Below, in pieces: positions 43,581 through 53,025 of a stretch of 64,000 bases of DNA (position 1 is the first letter of the stretch; every line of letters begins with the position of its first letter). Position numbers and translations under genes: made by a program. The DNA lies in NCBI GenBank assembly GCA_023666665.1, contig JAMPBN010000001.1, positions 1,177,332 to 1,241,331 on the forward strand. Reading direction: 5' to 3'. The notes beneath the pieces are model-generated. The model was not told the origin of the DNA and made no database searches. It saw nothing but the letters and a program-made list of their open reading frames with translations. Source of the DNA: Prevotella sp. Lineage in GTDB: Bacteria; Bacteroidota; Bacteroidia; Bacteroidales; Muribaculaceae.

Positions 43581-43586
43581 ATAACC

Positions 43587-44315
43587 ATGAAAATAGTTTG
43601 TGTTATACCCGCCCGCGCCGAAAGCAGTCGCTTCTTTGAAAAACCCCTGGCTCTAATTCTCGGCAAACCCATGATTCAATGGGTCTACACCCACTGCGCC
43701 GAAGTAAAAGTGTTCAGCGAAGTCTACGTTGCCACCGACTCCGAAAAGATTGCCAAAGTCTGCAAATCTTTCGGCGCTCCCGTCATCATGACCCGCTCCG
43801 ACCACGACACCGCCACCGAGCGACTTTACGAAGTCTCCACCAAGGTGCCCGCCGACCTCTACGTCATGGTCAACGGCGACGAACCCCTCCTCTCCGAAGA
43901 GGCCATCGTTCAATGTATTCCCGCTGACCTCAACCCCGACGAACTCTTTGTCAGCAACCTGATGACCGACTTCACCAACCCCGTGGAAGTCGTTGATGCC
44001 ACCAACCTCAAAATCGTCACCGCTGCCGATAATCGCTGCCTCTTCATCTCACGCAGTCCCATACCCTACCCCAAAGGCTCCCTCGACGTTATCTACCACA
44101 AATTCGTCGGCGTCGGCGCGTTCACCCGCAAGGCCCTCGACTTCTACCACAATACCCCCCGCGGACCCATCGAAAAAGTCGAAGAGAACGACTCTTTCCG
44201 CTTCATCGAAAACCACGTCCCCATCTACTACTACAACTGCCACTGCAAAAGCCTCAGCGTTGACAACCGCAAAGACATCGCCGGCGTTGAAGCCTATCTA
44301 ACCTCCAACACCTAA
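43587..44315 (+). CDS. kdsB: CMP-Kdo synthetase
   Basis: 242 aa; activates Kdo with CTP. Signature IPARAESSRFFEKPLALILG, ATDSEKI and NGDEPLLSEEAI, with SRSPIPYPKG in the Kdo-binding part. Provides the donor for WaaA. Preceded closely by a hairpin that could hide the ribosome-binding region. Stop lies in a CTAACGC array. Confidence 0.95.
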   Translation: MKIVCVIPARAESSRFFEKPLALILGKPMIQWVYTHCAEVKVFSEVYVATDSEKIAKVCKSFGAPVIMTRSDHDTATERLYEVSTKVPADLYVMVNGDEPLLSEEAIVQCIPADLNPDELFVSNLMTDFTNPVEVVDATNLKIVTAADNRCLFISRSPIPYPKGSLDVIYHKFVGVGAFTRKALDFYHNTPRGPIEKVEENDSFRFIENHVPIYYYNCHCKSLSVDNRKDIAGVEAYLTSNT

Positions 44316-44340
44316 CGCCTAACGCCTAATGCCCAACCTC
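44298..44340 (+). repeat. CTAACGC heptamer array bridging kdsB and the heptosyltransferase gene
   Basis: CTAACCT, CCAACAC, CTAACGC, CTAACGC, CTAATGC, CCAACCT. It contains both the kdsB stop and the start codon (ATGCCCAACC) of the next gene. Confidence 0.85.
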
Positions 44341-45306
44341 CTCATCTTCCGACTCTCCGCCCTTGGCGACGTAGCTATGACTATTCCGGTCATCTACTCC
44401 GTTGCCAAACAATACCCCGACCTGCAGCTAACGGTCGTCACCCGGCCGTTCTTCCGCCGCATCTTCATCAATCCCCCCGCCAACATCAGCTTCATTGACT
44501 TCAACGCCAAGACCCTACGCGAACTCTTCGTCTTCATCAAGGCACTGAAAGCCAAACAATACTCCGCCGTGGCCGACCTCCACGACGTTATCCGCACCCG
44601 CGTCATTCGCTACGCCCTGCGCCTGAGGAGCCTCCCCATGGCCTCGGTCAATAAAGACCGCCGCGCACGCAAGCGCCTCACCAACGACAAGGAACGCACC
44701 TTCCAGCGCAACTACGTCGACCGCTACGCCGACGTGTTTGCCAGCCTCGGCTACCCCGTCAACGTCGACTTCAAGGGCTTCGGCGCCCCCCAAGACCAAC
44801 GCGCCGGAGTCGGACTCGCGCCCTTTGCCCGCTACCAAACCAAAACCTACCCCCCGGAGCTAATGGAAGAAGTAGCCCGCGAACTCACCGACCGCAACAT
44901 CCCCGTCTACCTTTTCGGCGCTCGCGGAGCCGAAGAAGAGCAGCTCAGTGAGTGGGTGCAGCGCAACCCCAAGCTCACCCTGATGGCCGGAAAACTCCCC
45001 CTCGAAGAAGAACTTCAAGCCATTGGCCGCCTCAAACTTATGGTCAGCATGGACTCTGCAAATATGCACCTGGCCTCACTCATGGGAACCCCGGTAGTCA
45101 GCATCTGGGGCTCCACGATTCCGCAATGCGGATTCCTCGGCTACGGCCAAAGCGCCGACAACGCCATCTGGCTCGACCTCGAATGCCAGCCATGCTCCGT
45201 GGCCGGACTACCCGAATGCCCCATCGGCCACTACGCCTGCCTTGAACGCCTCTCTCCCCAATCCATCACCAAAAAAATCCTCCAATTACTAATTACTAAT
45301 TACTAA
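44329..45306 (+). CDS. Glycosyltransferase family 9 (heptosyltransferase-like)
   Basis: 325 aa GT-B protein: FRLSALGDVAMTIPVIYSVA at the N terminus, VGLAPFARYQTKTYP and, in the donor site, MVSMDSANMHLASLMGTPVV followed by ECQPCSV. This is the ADP-heptose:LPS heptosyltransferase family; the real donor in Bacteroidales core oligosaccharide is uncertain. The tail QLLITNY and stop derive from a TAATTAC array, identical to the hisS tail. Confidence 0.87.
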   Translation: MPNLLIFRLSALGDVAMTIPVIYSVAKQYPDLQLTVVTRPFFRRIFINPPANISFIDFNAKTLRELFVFIKALKAKQYSAVADLHDVIRTRVIRYALRLRSLPMASVNKDRRARKRLTNDKERTFQRNYVDRYADVFASLGYPVNVDFKGFGAPQDQRAGVGLAPFARYQTKTYPPELMEEVARELTDRNIPVYLFGARGAEEEQLSEWVQRNPKLTLMAGKLPLEEELQAIGRLKLMVSMDSANMHLASLMGTPVVSIWGSTIPQCGFLGYGQSADNAIWLDLECQPCSVAGLPECPIGHYACLERLSPQSITKKILQLLITNY

Positions 45307-45310
45307 TTAC
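45283..45310 (+). repeat. TAATTAC heptamer array at the heptosyltransferase 3' end
   Basis: CAATTAC then three TAATTAC units. Encodes LLITNY and the stop; mutS starts six bases later. Confidence 0.85.
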
Positions 45311-45315
45311 CTAAG

Positions 45316-47937
45316 ATGGCCAAAAAAGTAGAAACCCCGCTGATGAAGCAATACTACGAAATGAAGCAGAAACACCCCGACGCAGTGTTGCTGTTTCGCG
45401 TCGGCGACTTCTACGAAACCTACGACACCGATGCCGTCGTAGCCGCCGAAATCCTCGGCATCACGCTCACCCACCGCTCCAACGGTGCCGCCGCAGCCAC
45501 CGAAATGGCCGGATTCCCCCACCACGCCCTCGACACCTACCTCCCCAAGCTCGTCCGCGCAGGCAAGCGAGTGGCCATCTGCGAGCAACTTGAAGACCCC
45601 AAACTCGCCAAAAACAAAATCGTCAAGCGAGGCATCACCGAACTCGTCACCCCCGGCGTCAGCCTCAGCGATAACTGCCTTGACCACCGCGAAAACAACT
45701 TCCTCGCCGCAATCCACATCATGGATCGCAAGCTCTGGGGCATGGCGCTGCTCGACATCTCTACCGGCGAATTTCTCTGCGCACAGGGTTCTCCCGAATA
45801 CGTCGACAAACTCCTGGGCGGTTTCGCCCCCAAAGAACTCCTCCTTGAGCGCGGCCGACGCGCCGAAGCCGAAAGCGAACTCTCCACAAAATACCTCACT
45901 TTTGACCTCGACGACTGGATTTTCACCGCCGACTCAGCCAACTCGCGCCTGCTCAAGCAGTTTGAAACCGGCTCTCTCAAAGGTTTCGGAGTCGACGGCA
46001 TGCCCGCCGCAATTATCGCCGCCGGAGCCATTCTACACTACCTCGACATCACCCAACACACCCTCCTGGGCCACATAACCTCCCTGCGACGCATCGAAGA
46101 GGAACGCTACGTACGCCTCGACAAGTTCACCATACGCAACCTCGAACTCGTCGCCCCCATGACCCCCGAGGGCAAGAGCCTCCGCGCCGTACTCGACCGC
46201 ACCGTAACCCCCATGGGCGCCCGCACACTCCACCGCTGGCTCCTCTTCCCCCTGCGCGACCCCGCAGCAATCAACCGCCGCCTCGACGTCGTTGAACACT
46301 TCTTCCGCGACCCCGATGCCCGCGACAACATCCGCCGCCTCATCGAGCAGGTCGGCGACCTCGAACGCCTCGTCTCCAAAGTCGCCGTTGGGCGCATCTC
46401 CCCCCGCGAAGTCGTGCAGCTGCGCAACGCCCTCGATGCCATCGAACCCGTCAAGGCCCTATGCTCCGCATCCGCCCAGCCAACCCTCGCCGGCTACGGC
46501 GACCAGCTCAACCCCTGCCCCGTAATCCGTAAACGCATTGCCCGCGAAATCGTCGACGATGCCCCCATCTCCGTCCAAAAAGGCTCCGTAATCCGCTCCG
46601 GCGTATCCGCCGAACTCGACGAGCTGCGCCAAATCGCCTTCCAGGGCAAAGACTACCTCCTCAAAATCCAGCAACGCGAAATCGCCGCCACAGGCATCCC
46701 CTCCCTCAAAATCGCCTACAACAACGTCTTCGGCTACTACATCGAAGTCACCAACACACACCGCGACAAAGTCCCCGCCGACTGGATTCGCAAGCAAACC
46801 CTCGTCAACGCCGAGCGCTACATCACCCAGGAACTCAAAGAATACGAAGAGAAAATCCTCACCGCCCAAGACCGCATTCTCATCCTCGAGCAGCAACTCT
46901 TCAACGACGTTGTCAGCGCCCTGACCGAATACATTCCCGCCATTCAACTCAACGCCCGACTCATTGCCCGGCTTGACTGCCTGCTGTCGTTCACCCTCGT
47001 GGCCAAAGACTATAAATACACCCGCCCCATCGTCGACGACTCCCTCGAACTCTCCATCACCGAGGGCCGCCACCCCGTCATCGAGCGACAGCTGCCCATC
47101 GGCGAACCATACATCACCAACTCAGTAACCCTCAGCAACGACTCTCAGCAAATCATGATGATTACCGGACCCAACATGTCCGGCAAATCCGCCCTGCTGC
47201 GCCAAACCGCCCTCAACGTCATCATGGCCCAGATGGGATGCTTCGTCGCCGCACAATCCGCCCGCATCGGAGTAGTCGACAAAGTCTTCACCCGCGTCGG
47301 AGCCTCCGACAATATCTCCCTGGGCGAATCAACCTTCATGGTCGAAATGAACGAAGCCGCCTCCATACTCAACAACCTCTCCCAACGCTCACTCATCCTC
47401 TTCGACGAACTCGGGCGCGGCACCTCAACCTACGACGGCATCTCCATTGCCTGGGCCATCGTTGAATACCTCCACCAGCACGGCACCCTCCACCCCAAAA
47501 CCCTCTTCGCCACCCACTACCACGAACTCAACGAAATGGAGCAAACTTTCCCCCGCGTGGTCAACTACAACGTCTCCGTCAAAGAAATCGATGGCCGGGT
47601 AGTCTTTCTCCGCAAGCTCGCCCGAGGAGGCTCCGAACACTCCTTCGGCATCCACGTAGCCAAACTCGCCGGCATGCCCGCAGCCATCGTCAAGCGAGCC
47701 AACGAAGTGCTCCGCCAGCTCGAAGACAACCTCCGAGGCGACCGCAAAATCGCAGACATCCAACCCGCCGCCCCAACCCAATCGCAAGACGGCGTGCAAC
47801 TCACCTTCTTCCAGCTCGACGACCCCGTCCTCACCCAGATTCGCGACATGATTCTCAACATCGACATTGACCGCCTCACCCCCCTCGACGCCCTCAACAA
47901 ACTCCACGACATCCGCTCCGCCCTCACCGGCAAATAA
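45316..47937 (+). CDS. mutS: DNA mismatch repair protein MutS
   Basis: 873 aa MutS1. Mismatch-reading Phe-x-Glu in [10 protein letters not shown] (about residue 36), connector and lever domains, clamp, then the ABC ATPase with Walker [15 protein letters not shown], Walker [14 protein letters not shown] and [10 protein letters not shown]. The C terminus has the beta-clamp/tetramer tail region. It sits between Kdo genes without a functional link; spacing suggests transcription with the upstream cluster. Confidence 0.97.
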   Translation: MAKKVETPLMKQYYEMKQKHPDAVLLFRVGDFYETYDTDAVVAAEILGITLTHRSNGAAAATEMAGFPHHALDTYLPKLVRAGKRVAICEQLEDPKLAKNKIVKRGITELVTPGVSLSDNCLDHRENNFLAAIHIMDRKLWGMALLDISTGEFLCAQGSPEYVDKLLGGFAPKELLLERGRRAEAESELSTKYLTFDLDDWIFTADSANSRLLKQFETGSLKGFGVDGMPAAIIAAGAILHYLDITQHTLLGHITSLRRIEEERYVRLDKFTIRNLELVAPMTPEGKSLRAVLDRTVTPMGARTLHRWLLFPLRDPAAINRRLDVVEHFFRDPDARDNIRRLIEQVGDLERLVSKVAVGRISPREVVQLRNALDAIEPVKALCSASAQPTLAGYGDQLNPCPVIRKRIAREIVDDAPISVQKGSVIRSGVSAELDELRQIAFQGKDYLLKIQQREIAATGIPSLKIAYNNVFGYYIEVTNTHRDKVPADWIRKQTLVNAERYITQELKEYEEKILTAQDRILILEQQLFNDVVSALTEYIPAIQLNARLIARLDCLLSFTLVAKDYKYTRPIVDDSLELSITEGRHPVIERQLPIGEPYITNSVTLSNDSQQIMMITGPNMSGKSALLRQTALNVIMAQMGCFVAAQSARIGVVDKVFTRVGASDNISLGESTFMVEMNEAASILNNLSQRSLILFDELGRGTSTYDGISIAWAIVEYLHQHGTLHPKTLFATHYHELNEMEQTFPRVVNYNVSVKEIDGRVVFLRKLARGGSEHSFGIHVAKLAGMPAAIVKRANEVLRQLEDNLRGDRKIADIQPAAPTQSQDGVQLTFFQLDDPVLTQIRDMILNIDIDRLTPLDALNKLHDIRSALTGK

Positions 47938-47980
47938 TCCACATCCCCACATTAAATTTCCACATTCCAACATTTTTTCG

Positions 47981-47988
47981 TAACTTTG
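47981..47988 (+). promoter_or_regulatory. -7 element of kdsD-ribH-wbqC
   Basis: TAACTTTG 26 bases before the kdsD ATG, with a TTC about 20 nt further upstream. Confidence 0.65.
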
Positions 47989-48014
47989 CGCCCGAAAATC
48001 TTTAGCATTCACAC

Positions 48015-48623
48015 ATGGACGAACTCCGGAATCTTCAAAAAATACTCGCTGCTGAGTCTCAAGCAATTGCAAAAGTACCCCTGACTGCCGAATACTCCGC
48101 AGCCCTGGATCTGATTCAACACCACGTTTGCGACCTCGGAGGCAAGGTCGTGGCTTCCGGTATGGGCAAAGCCGGACAAATCGCCTCCAACATCGCCTCA
48201 ACATTCGCATCTACCGGCATCCCCGCAGTCAACATCAACCCCGCCGAAGCTCAACACGGCGACCTCGGAGTACTCCAGCCCAACGACGTTATGCTACTGA
48301 TTTCCAACTCCGGGCGCACCGACGAAATTCTCCGGCTCTACGAAATTGCCCGCATGCTCTACCCCAAGATGCGAGCCATCGTAATCACCGCCGAACCCTC
48401 CTGCCCCCTCGCCCAGATGCCCGACACCGTCAGCATCTTCACCGGACACCCCGCCGAAGTCTGCCCCCTCGGAGTCACTCCAACCACCTCAATCACCGCA
48501 ATGACCGTGATTGGCCACCTCCTCATCATCGGCATGATGCTACGCACCGGATTCACTCGCGAACAATACGCCGTACGCCACCAAGGAGGCTCACTCGGCG
48601 AAAAACTACGCTCCGAACTATGA
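48015..48623 (+). CDS. kdsD: Arabinose-5-phosphate isomerase, single SIS domain
   Basis: 202 aa. Only the SIS domain is present, without the two CBS domains of E. coli KdsD. Motifs KVVASGMGKAGQIASNIAST, HGDLGVLQPNDVMLLISNSG and the catalytic-type His in ALGVTP region (GHPAEVCPLGVTPTTS). It makes arabinose 5-phosphate, the first step toward Kdo. SIS-only homologues are the rule in Bacteroides. Overlaps ribH by 4 bp. Confidence 0.85.
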   Translation: MDELRNLQKILAAESQAIAKVPLTAEYSAALDLIQHHVCDLGGKVVASGMGKAGQIASNIASTFASTGIPAVNINPAEAQHGDLGVLQPNDVMLLISNSGRTDEILRLYEIARMLYPKMRAIVITAEPSCPLAQMPDTVSIFTGHPAEVCPLGVTPTTSITAMTVIGHLLIIGMMLRTGFTREQYAVRHQGGSLGEKLRSEL

Positions 48624-49084
48624 CCGGTGGCTACAACCCCTCCCGGCTCGATGCCCGAGGCATGCGCATAGCCATTGTGTGCACCCAGTGGAACGAACAC
48701 ATCACCACCCTCCTCGCCGACGGTGCCAACCAAACCCTCGCCGATGCCGGAGCCGACACCGAAACATTCATCGTACCCGGAGCCATTGAACTCACCTACG
48801 CCGCCCAACGCATCATCGACTCCCGGCAATTCGATGCCGTCATTGTCTTCGGCTGCGTCATCAAAGGCGAAACCCCACACTTTGACTACGTCTGCCAAAG
48901 CGTCACCCAAGGCATTACCGCCCTCAACGCCGACGGCCCCATACCCGTGATATTCGGAGTCCTCACCGTGCTCAACCTCCAGCAAGCACTTGACCGCTGC
49001 GGAGGCCCCGCAGGCCACAAAGGCATCGAGGCAGCCCAAACCGCCATATCAATGGTCGACTTTTCGCGCCGATTCGATGACTGA
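48620..49084 (+). CDS. ribH: 6,7-dimethyl-8-ribityllumazine synthase
   Basis: 154 aa from MTGGYNPSRLDARGMRI. Lumazine synthase condenses the products of RibBA and of the RibD branch; the family forms pentamers or icosahedral shells. Substrate loops FIVPGAIELTYAAQ, GCVIKGETPHFDYV (catalytic His) and GGPAGHKGIEAAQTA are intact. Start chosen by ATGA overlap with kdsD. Confidence 0.95.
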   Translation: MTGGYNPSRLDARGMRIAIVCTQWNEHITTLLADGANQTLADAGADTETFIVPGAIELTYAAQRIIDSRQFDAVIVFGCVIKGETPHFDYVCQSVTQGITALNADGPIPVIFGVLTVLNLQQALDRCGGPAGHKGIEAAQTAISMVDFSRRFDD

Positions 49085-49679
49085 CCCCGAGCAGCTCATT
49101 CTACCCTGTCGGCTCGCACCCCCTATTCCATACTACCGCGCCATGGCTCTCCACCCCGGACCCGTGGCCGTCAACCTTGCCGAACGCTTCGACAAACGCT
49201 GCAAAGCCGCCCACCGGTTCACCATTGCCGACACCCGAGGCCCCCTCGACCTCACCGTTCCCATCGAAAAACCCTACGGAGCAACCTGGGCCGACACCCG
49301 CATCAGCCTCCACGGAAACTGGTGGGAACTTATGACTCGCGCCCTCGAAAGCGCCTACGGCCGCACCCCCTACTTTGAATTCTACGCCGACGACTTCCTC
49401 CCCCTCCTCTCCAACCCCGACCACTTCACCACCGTCGCCGTCCTCGTCGCAGACTTCGACCGCGCCATCCGCCGCGCCCTCTTTCTCCCCACCCAAGTAA
49501 CCTACATCCACTCCCCACTGTCCACCGTCCACTGCCCACTGCCCACTGCCCACTGCCCCACCTACTGGCAGGTGCGCGCCCAAACACTCGGCTTCATCCC
49601 CGGCCTCAGCATCCTCGACCTCATCTTCAACCTCGGCCCCGAATCCCTGGCAATTTTAACCAAAGACAACGGCGCATAG
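49077..49679 (+). CDS. WbqC-like family protein with repeat-encoded insert
   Basis: 200 aa from MTDPEQLILPCRLAPPIPYY, overlapping ribH by 8 bp. Matches the WbqC-like family (N-terminal half with FDKRCKAAHRFTIADTRGPL, LTVPIEKP and HGNWWELMTRALESAYGRTP), proteins often near surface-glycan genes and of unknown catalytic role. A seven-unit heptamer array lies in the reading frame and encodes SPLSTVHCPLPTAHCP about residue 145-160, probably a surface loop. Confidence 0.8.
   Translation: MTDPEQLILPCRLAPPIPYYRAMALHPGPVAVNLAERFDKRCKAAHRFTIADTRGPLDLTVPIEKPYGATWADTRISLHGNWWELMTRALESAYGRTPYFEFYADDFLPLLSNPDHFTTVAVLVADFDRAIRRALFLPTQVTYIHSPLSTVHCPLPTAHCPTYWQVRAQTLGFIPGLSILDLIFNLGPESLAILTKDNGA
49509..49557 (+). 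repeat. CACTGCC heptamer array inside the WbqC-like gene
   Basis: Seven units: CACTCCC, CACTGTC, CACCGTC and four CACTGCC. CACTGCC has no stop in any of six frames, so the gene stays open. Confidence 0.9.
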
Positions 49680-49703
49680 CACCCAAAACTTATTACTTGG
49701 TAA

Positions 49704-51179
49704 TCAGGTGCGGAACTGCTTGCGGGCGGAGTCGAGGCGCAGCAGTATGGCCATAAGTAGCGTAAATCCCCAGAGCGACGAGCCGCCGTAGGAGAAGAAC
49801 GGCAGCGGAATGCCTATAACGGGGCATAGGCCAATGACCATGCCGAGGTTGATGCAGAAGTGGAAAATCAGAATCGAGGCCACGCAGTAGGCGTAGACGC
49901 GCACAAACGTGGAGGGCTGGCGCTCGGCAATGGTGATGATGCGCAAAATCAGCATCAGAAAGAGCAGAACCACCGCCGAGGTGCCGAGAAATCCCTGCTC
50001 TTCACCAATGGTGCAAAAAATGAAGTCGGTGTGCTGCTCGGGCACGTATTTGAGCTTGGTCTGAGTGCCGTTGAGGAACCCCTTGCCGGTAATGCCGCCC
50101 GAGCCGATGGCTATCATGCTCTGGTTGACGTTGTAGCCGGCACCGCGAGGGTCGGCCTTGATACCGAGCGAAACCAGGATGCGGTTCTGCTGGTGGGGAG
50201 CAAGGTGTTCAAAGAGCATATTGACTGAAAACGAGAACACCAGCGCCCCGAGGGCAAAAATGGCGCAGACGTAGAGTTTCTTCAGGTGGTCTTTGATGGC
50301 CATAAAGACGAAGTAGAGGGCCACCAGTGCAATGGCTCCGACGTAGATCCATTTCCAAGGGAGTTCCACTCCCATTCCGCCGAGCAGGAACGTGAGACCC
50401 ACAAGGCCGAGAAAGGCCAGACCAACATTGCGCATCACCTCGAGCGAGCGGGCATAGAGGCCGGCCATGAGGGTGGAGGTAATCATTATCAGCACCATAA
50501 CAATGAAGTCGCCCTTGAGCATTCCGGCGGCGAGCATCGGGTCGGGATACTTTACGCTGACCACGAAGATTACCACCGCCGCCAGGGCTCCGAGCAGAAC
50601 CATACCGCTCATTCCCTCGCGATACAGTACGAAGAAGAGCGACAGATAAACCAGCGCGGAGCCGGTTTCGCTCTCAAGGATGATGAGGGCAATGGGGAGC
50701 AGGATAATGCCGACGGCTTTGGCATAGCTCTTGAGGTTGTTGAGCTTGAAGTTGTAGGAGTTGAACAGCTTGGCCAGGGCCAGAGCGGTGGCGCATTTGG
50801 CAAACTCGGCGGGCTGAAGACTCACAGGCCCCAGTCTGAGCCAGGAGTGAGAGCCCTTGATGTCGGGGGCTATGACGGCCGTGACCGCCAACACCACCAT
50901 CATCACGACATAGAAGGGGTAGGCGTAGGTTTCGTAGATGCGGTAGTCGCTGATAAGGATTATGAGGCCCAACACGAGGCCGAGGCCAATCCAACGCAGC
51001 TGTTTGCCGGAGAACTCGTCAAACGACAGGATGGAGGCGTGGTCGAAGTCATAGCTCGCGGCATAGATGCTCACCACTCCCGCCAGCACCAGCAGCAGGT
51101 AGAGAATCACCGTGAACCAGTCGAGCGAGCGAAAGGCCGATGGGTCGGAGTTAGTTTTTCGGTTTAATACGAATGGCAC
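49704..51179 (-). CDS. rodA: Rod-shape SEDS glycosyltransferase RodA
   Basis: 491 aa, ten or so transmembrane helices. SEDS motifs KGSHSWLRLGPVSLQPAEFA and, near the end, NLGMVIGLCPVIGIPLPFFS-YGGSS. It polymerises peptidoglycan with PBP2 during elongation. It is longer than E. coli RodA (370 aa), with an enlarged central loop region as in other Bacteroidales. Overlaps mrdA by 29 bp. Confidence 0.94.
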   Translation of the reverse strand: MPFVLNRKTNSDPSAFRSLDWFTVILYLLLVLAGVVSIYAASYDFDHASILSFDEFSGKQLRWIGLGLVLGLIILISDYRIYETYAYPFYVVMMVVLAVTAVIAPDIKGSHSWLRLGPVSLQPAEFAKCATALALAKLFNSYNFKLNNLKSYAKAVGIILLPIALIILESETGSALVYLSLFFVLYREGMSGMVLLGALAAVVIFVVSVKYPDPMLAAGMLKGDFIVMVLIMITSTLMAGLYARSLEVMRNVGLAFLGLVGLTFLLGGMGVELPWKWIYVGAIALVALYFVFMAIKDHLKKLYVCAIFALGALVFSFSVNMLFEHLAPHQQNRILVSLGIKADPRGAGYNVNQSMIAIGSGGITGKGFLNGTQTKLKYVPEQHTDFIFCTIGEEQGFLGTSAVVLLFLMLILRIITIAERQPSTFVRVYAYCVASILIFHFCINLGMVIGLCPVIGIPLPFFSYGGSSLWGFTLLMAILLRLDSARKQFRT

Positions 51180-53025
51180 GGAATTGCTTGGTGTTGGAGT
51201 TCAACATGTTTTGCTCTATGTACTTGCGCTCGGGTCTGATTTTCCCGGTCATATACTTTTCGATAATCAGCGAGCCGATAGGCACGCCGTGGGCGGCTCC
51301 GAAGCCGCCGTTTTCAACGTAGACGGCCACGGCAATCTGCGGGTCATCGTACGGCGCGAAGCCCATAAAGGCGGAGTGGTCTTTGCCGTGGGGGTTTTGC
51401 GCGGTGCCGGTTTTGCCGGCCACTTCAATGTCGGGGAGGTTGGCAAGGTGGCAGGTGCCGCCGGTTACGGCCATACGCATACCTTCGGCCACTTCGTGAT
51501 ACCAGCGCTCGTCGATGTCGGGCCGACGCTCGGCCAGGAGTTCCGCAGGCATGACGGTGTCCTGTATGGCCTTGACAGCGTGGGGGGTGATGAAGTGCCC
51601 GCGGTTGGCTATGGTGGCGCAGAGGTTGGCAATTTGCAGGGGGGTGGCGAGGACTTCGCCCTGGCCGATGCTGACGCTGACTATGGTGTTGGCGCTCCAG
51701 TGGCCTTCGCCGTAGAATTTGTCGTAATATTTAGCATTGGGGAGGAATCCGCGGCTCTCGTGGGGGAGGTCTACGCCGAGCTTATATCCGTAGCCCATGC
51801 TGACGAGGTGGTTTTTCCATACCTCAAAAGCCTTGTCGGGGCTGCCGTATTTGCTGCGGCGGTCAATCATATTTTTGAATCCCCAGCAGAAGAAGGCGTT
51901 ACATGACGTTTGCAGAGCGGGCTTCACCGGCAGCGGCGAGGCGTGGCCGTGGCAACCCACTTTAAGGCCGCCGTTAATGTAGCCTTGGTAGCAGGGATAT
52001 GCGGTGTTCAGATTAATGATGCCCTCCTGGAGCAGAATGAGCGCCTGGCTGGGCTTGAATGTTGAGCCGGGCGGGTAATAACCCTGCAGGGCGCGGTCAT
52101 ACATCGGGCGGTCAATATTGTCGGGGTCGGTGAGCTTGAGGTAGTTTTTGCCACGCTCGCGGCCTATGAGCAGAGTGGGGTCGTAGGTAGGAGCCGACAC
52201 CATGCAGAGAATCTCGCCGGTTTTGGGCTCGATGGCTACCACGGCACCGATTTTATTGACCATCAGGCTCTCGGCATACTCCTGAAGCTTGATGTCGAGG
52301 CTGAGCGTAAGGTTGCGGCCCGAATGGGGGTCAACGTCGAGCGCGCCATCTTCATAGCGCCCCTGTATGCGGCCGTTGGCATCGCGCATAAGTATCTCCA
52401 CGCCCTTGTCGCCGCGCAGATATTCCTCGTAGCTGCGCTCCACTCCGAGGTCGCCGATGTAGTCGCCGGCGCGGTAGTAGCCCTGCTCGTCTTTTTCAAG
52501 GTCACTCTGGTTCACCTCGCGTATGTTGCCCAACACGTTGGCCGCGGCCTTATAGTTATACTGGCGGAGAATGCGTTTTTGGGTAAAGAATCCGGGGTAG
52601 CGGTAGAGTTTTTCCTGCAGGCGGCCATAGTCGCGGGCGCTCAGGTGCGACATGAAGCGCTGGGGAGTGTATACGCTGTAGCCGGCAGATTTTTTCACGT
52701 CGGCCATGCGCTGGTCAAAGTTTTCGCGGGTGATTCCCAGGGTGTTGCAGAAGTCGAGGGTATCGAGGCCCTTGATATCGCGGGGAATCATCATCACGTC
52801 GTAGGCCGGCTGGTTGTAGACCACCAGCTCGCCGTTGCGGTCATACATAAGTCCGCGGCTGGGGAATTGCACTTTGCGCAAAAAAGCGTTGTTCTCGGCA
52901 AAGGCTTTGTATTTATCGTCTGCCACTTGCAGGCCGAAGAGCCTGAAGAGGTAAACGAAAGCAATCAAAACGATGAAACCGCCGATTATCCAGCGGCGCT
53001 TTTCGAGGTTATAGTCTTTTCTCAC
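51151..53025 (-). CDS. mrdA: Penicillin-binding protein 2 (transpeptidase)
   Basis: 624 aa. N-terminal membrane anchor, PBP dimerisation part, and transpeptidase with SxxK in PGSTFKPSQALILLQ, SxN in LQTSCNAFFCWG and KTG in VAGKTGTAQNPHGKD. Crosslinks peptidoglycan for elongation with RodA. Overlaps mreD by 17 bp. Confidence 0.95.
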   Translation of the reverse strand: MRKDYNLEKRRWIIGGFIVLIAFVYLFRLFGLQVADDKYKAFAENNAFLRKVQFPSRGLMYDRNGELVVYNQPAYDVMMIPRDIKGLDTLDFCNTLGITRENFDQRMADVKKSAGYSVYTPQRFMSHLSARDYGRLQEKLYRYPGFFTQKRILRQYNYKAAANVLGNIREVNQSDLEKDEQGYYRAGDYIGDLGVERSYEEYLRGDKGVEILMRDANGRIQGRYEDGALDVDPHSGRNLTLSLDIKLQEYAESLMVNKIGAVVAIEPKTGEILCMVSAPTYDPTLLIGRERGKNYLKLTDPDNIDRPMYDRALQGYYPPGSTFKPSQALILLQEGIINLNTAYPCYQGYINGGLKVGCHGHASPLPVKPALQTSCNAFFCWGFKNMIDRRSKYGSPDKAFEVWKNHLVSMGYGYKLGVDLPHESRGFLPNAKYYDKFYGEGHWSANTIVSVSIGQGEVLATPLQIANLCATIANRGHFITPHAVKAIQDTVMPAELLAERRPDIDERWYHEVAEGMRMAVTGGTCHLANLPDIEVAGKTGTAQNPHGKDHSAFMGFAPYDDPQIAVAVYVENGGFGAAHGVPIGSLIIEKYMTGKIRPERKYIEQNMLNSNTKQFRAIRIKPKN

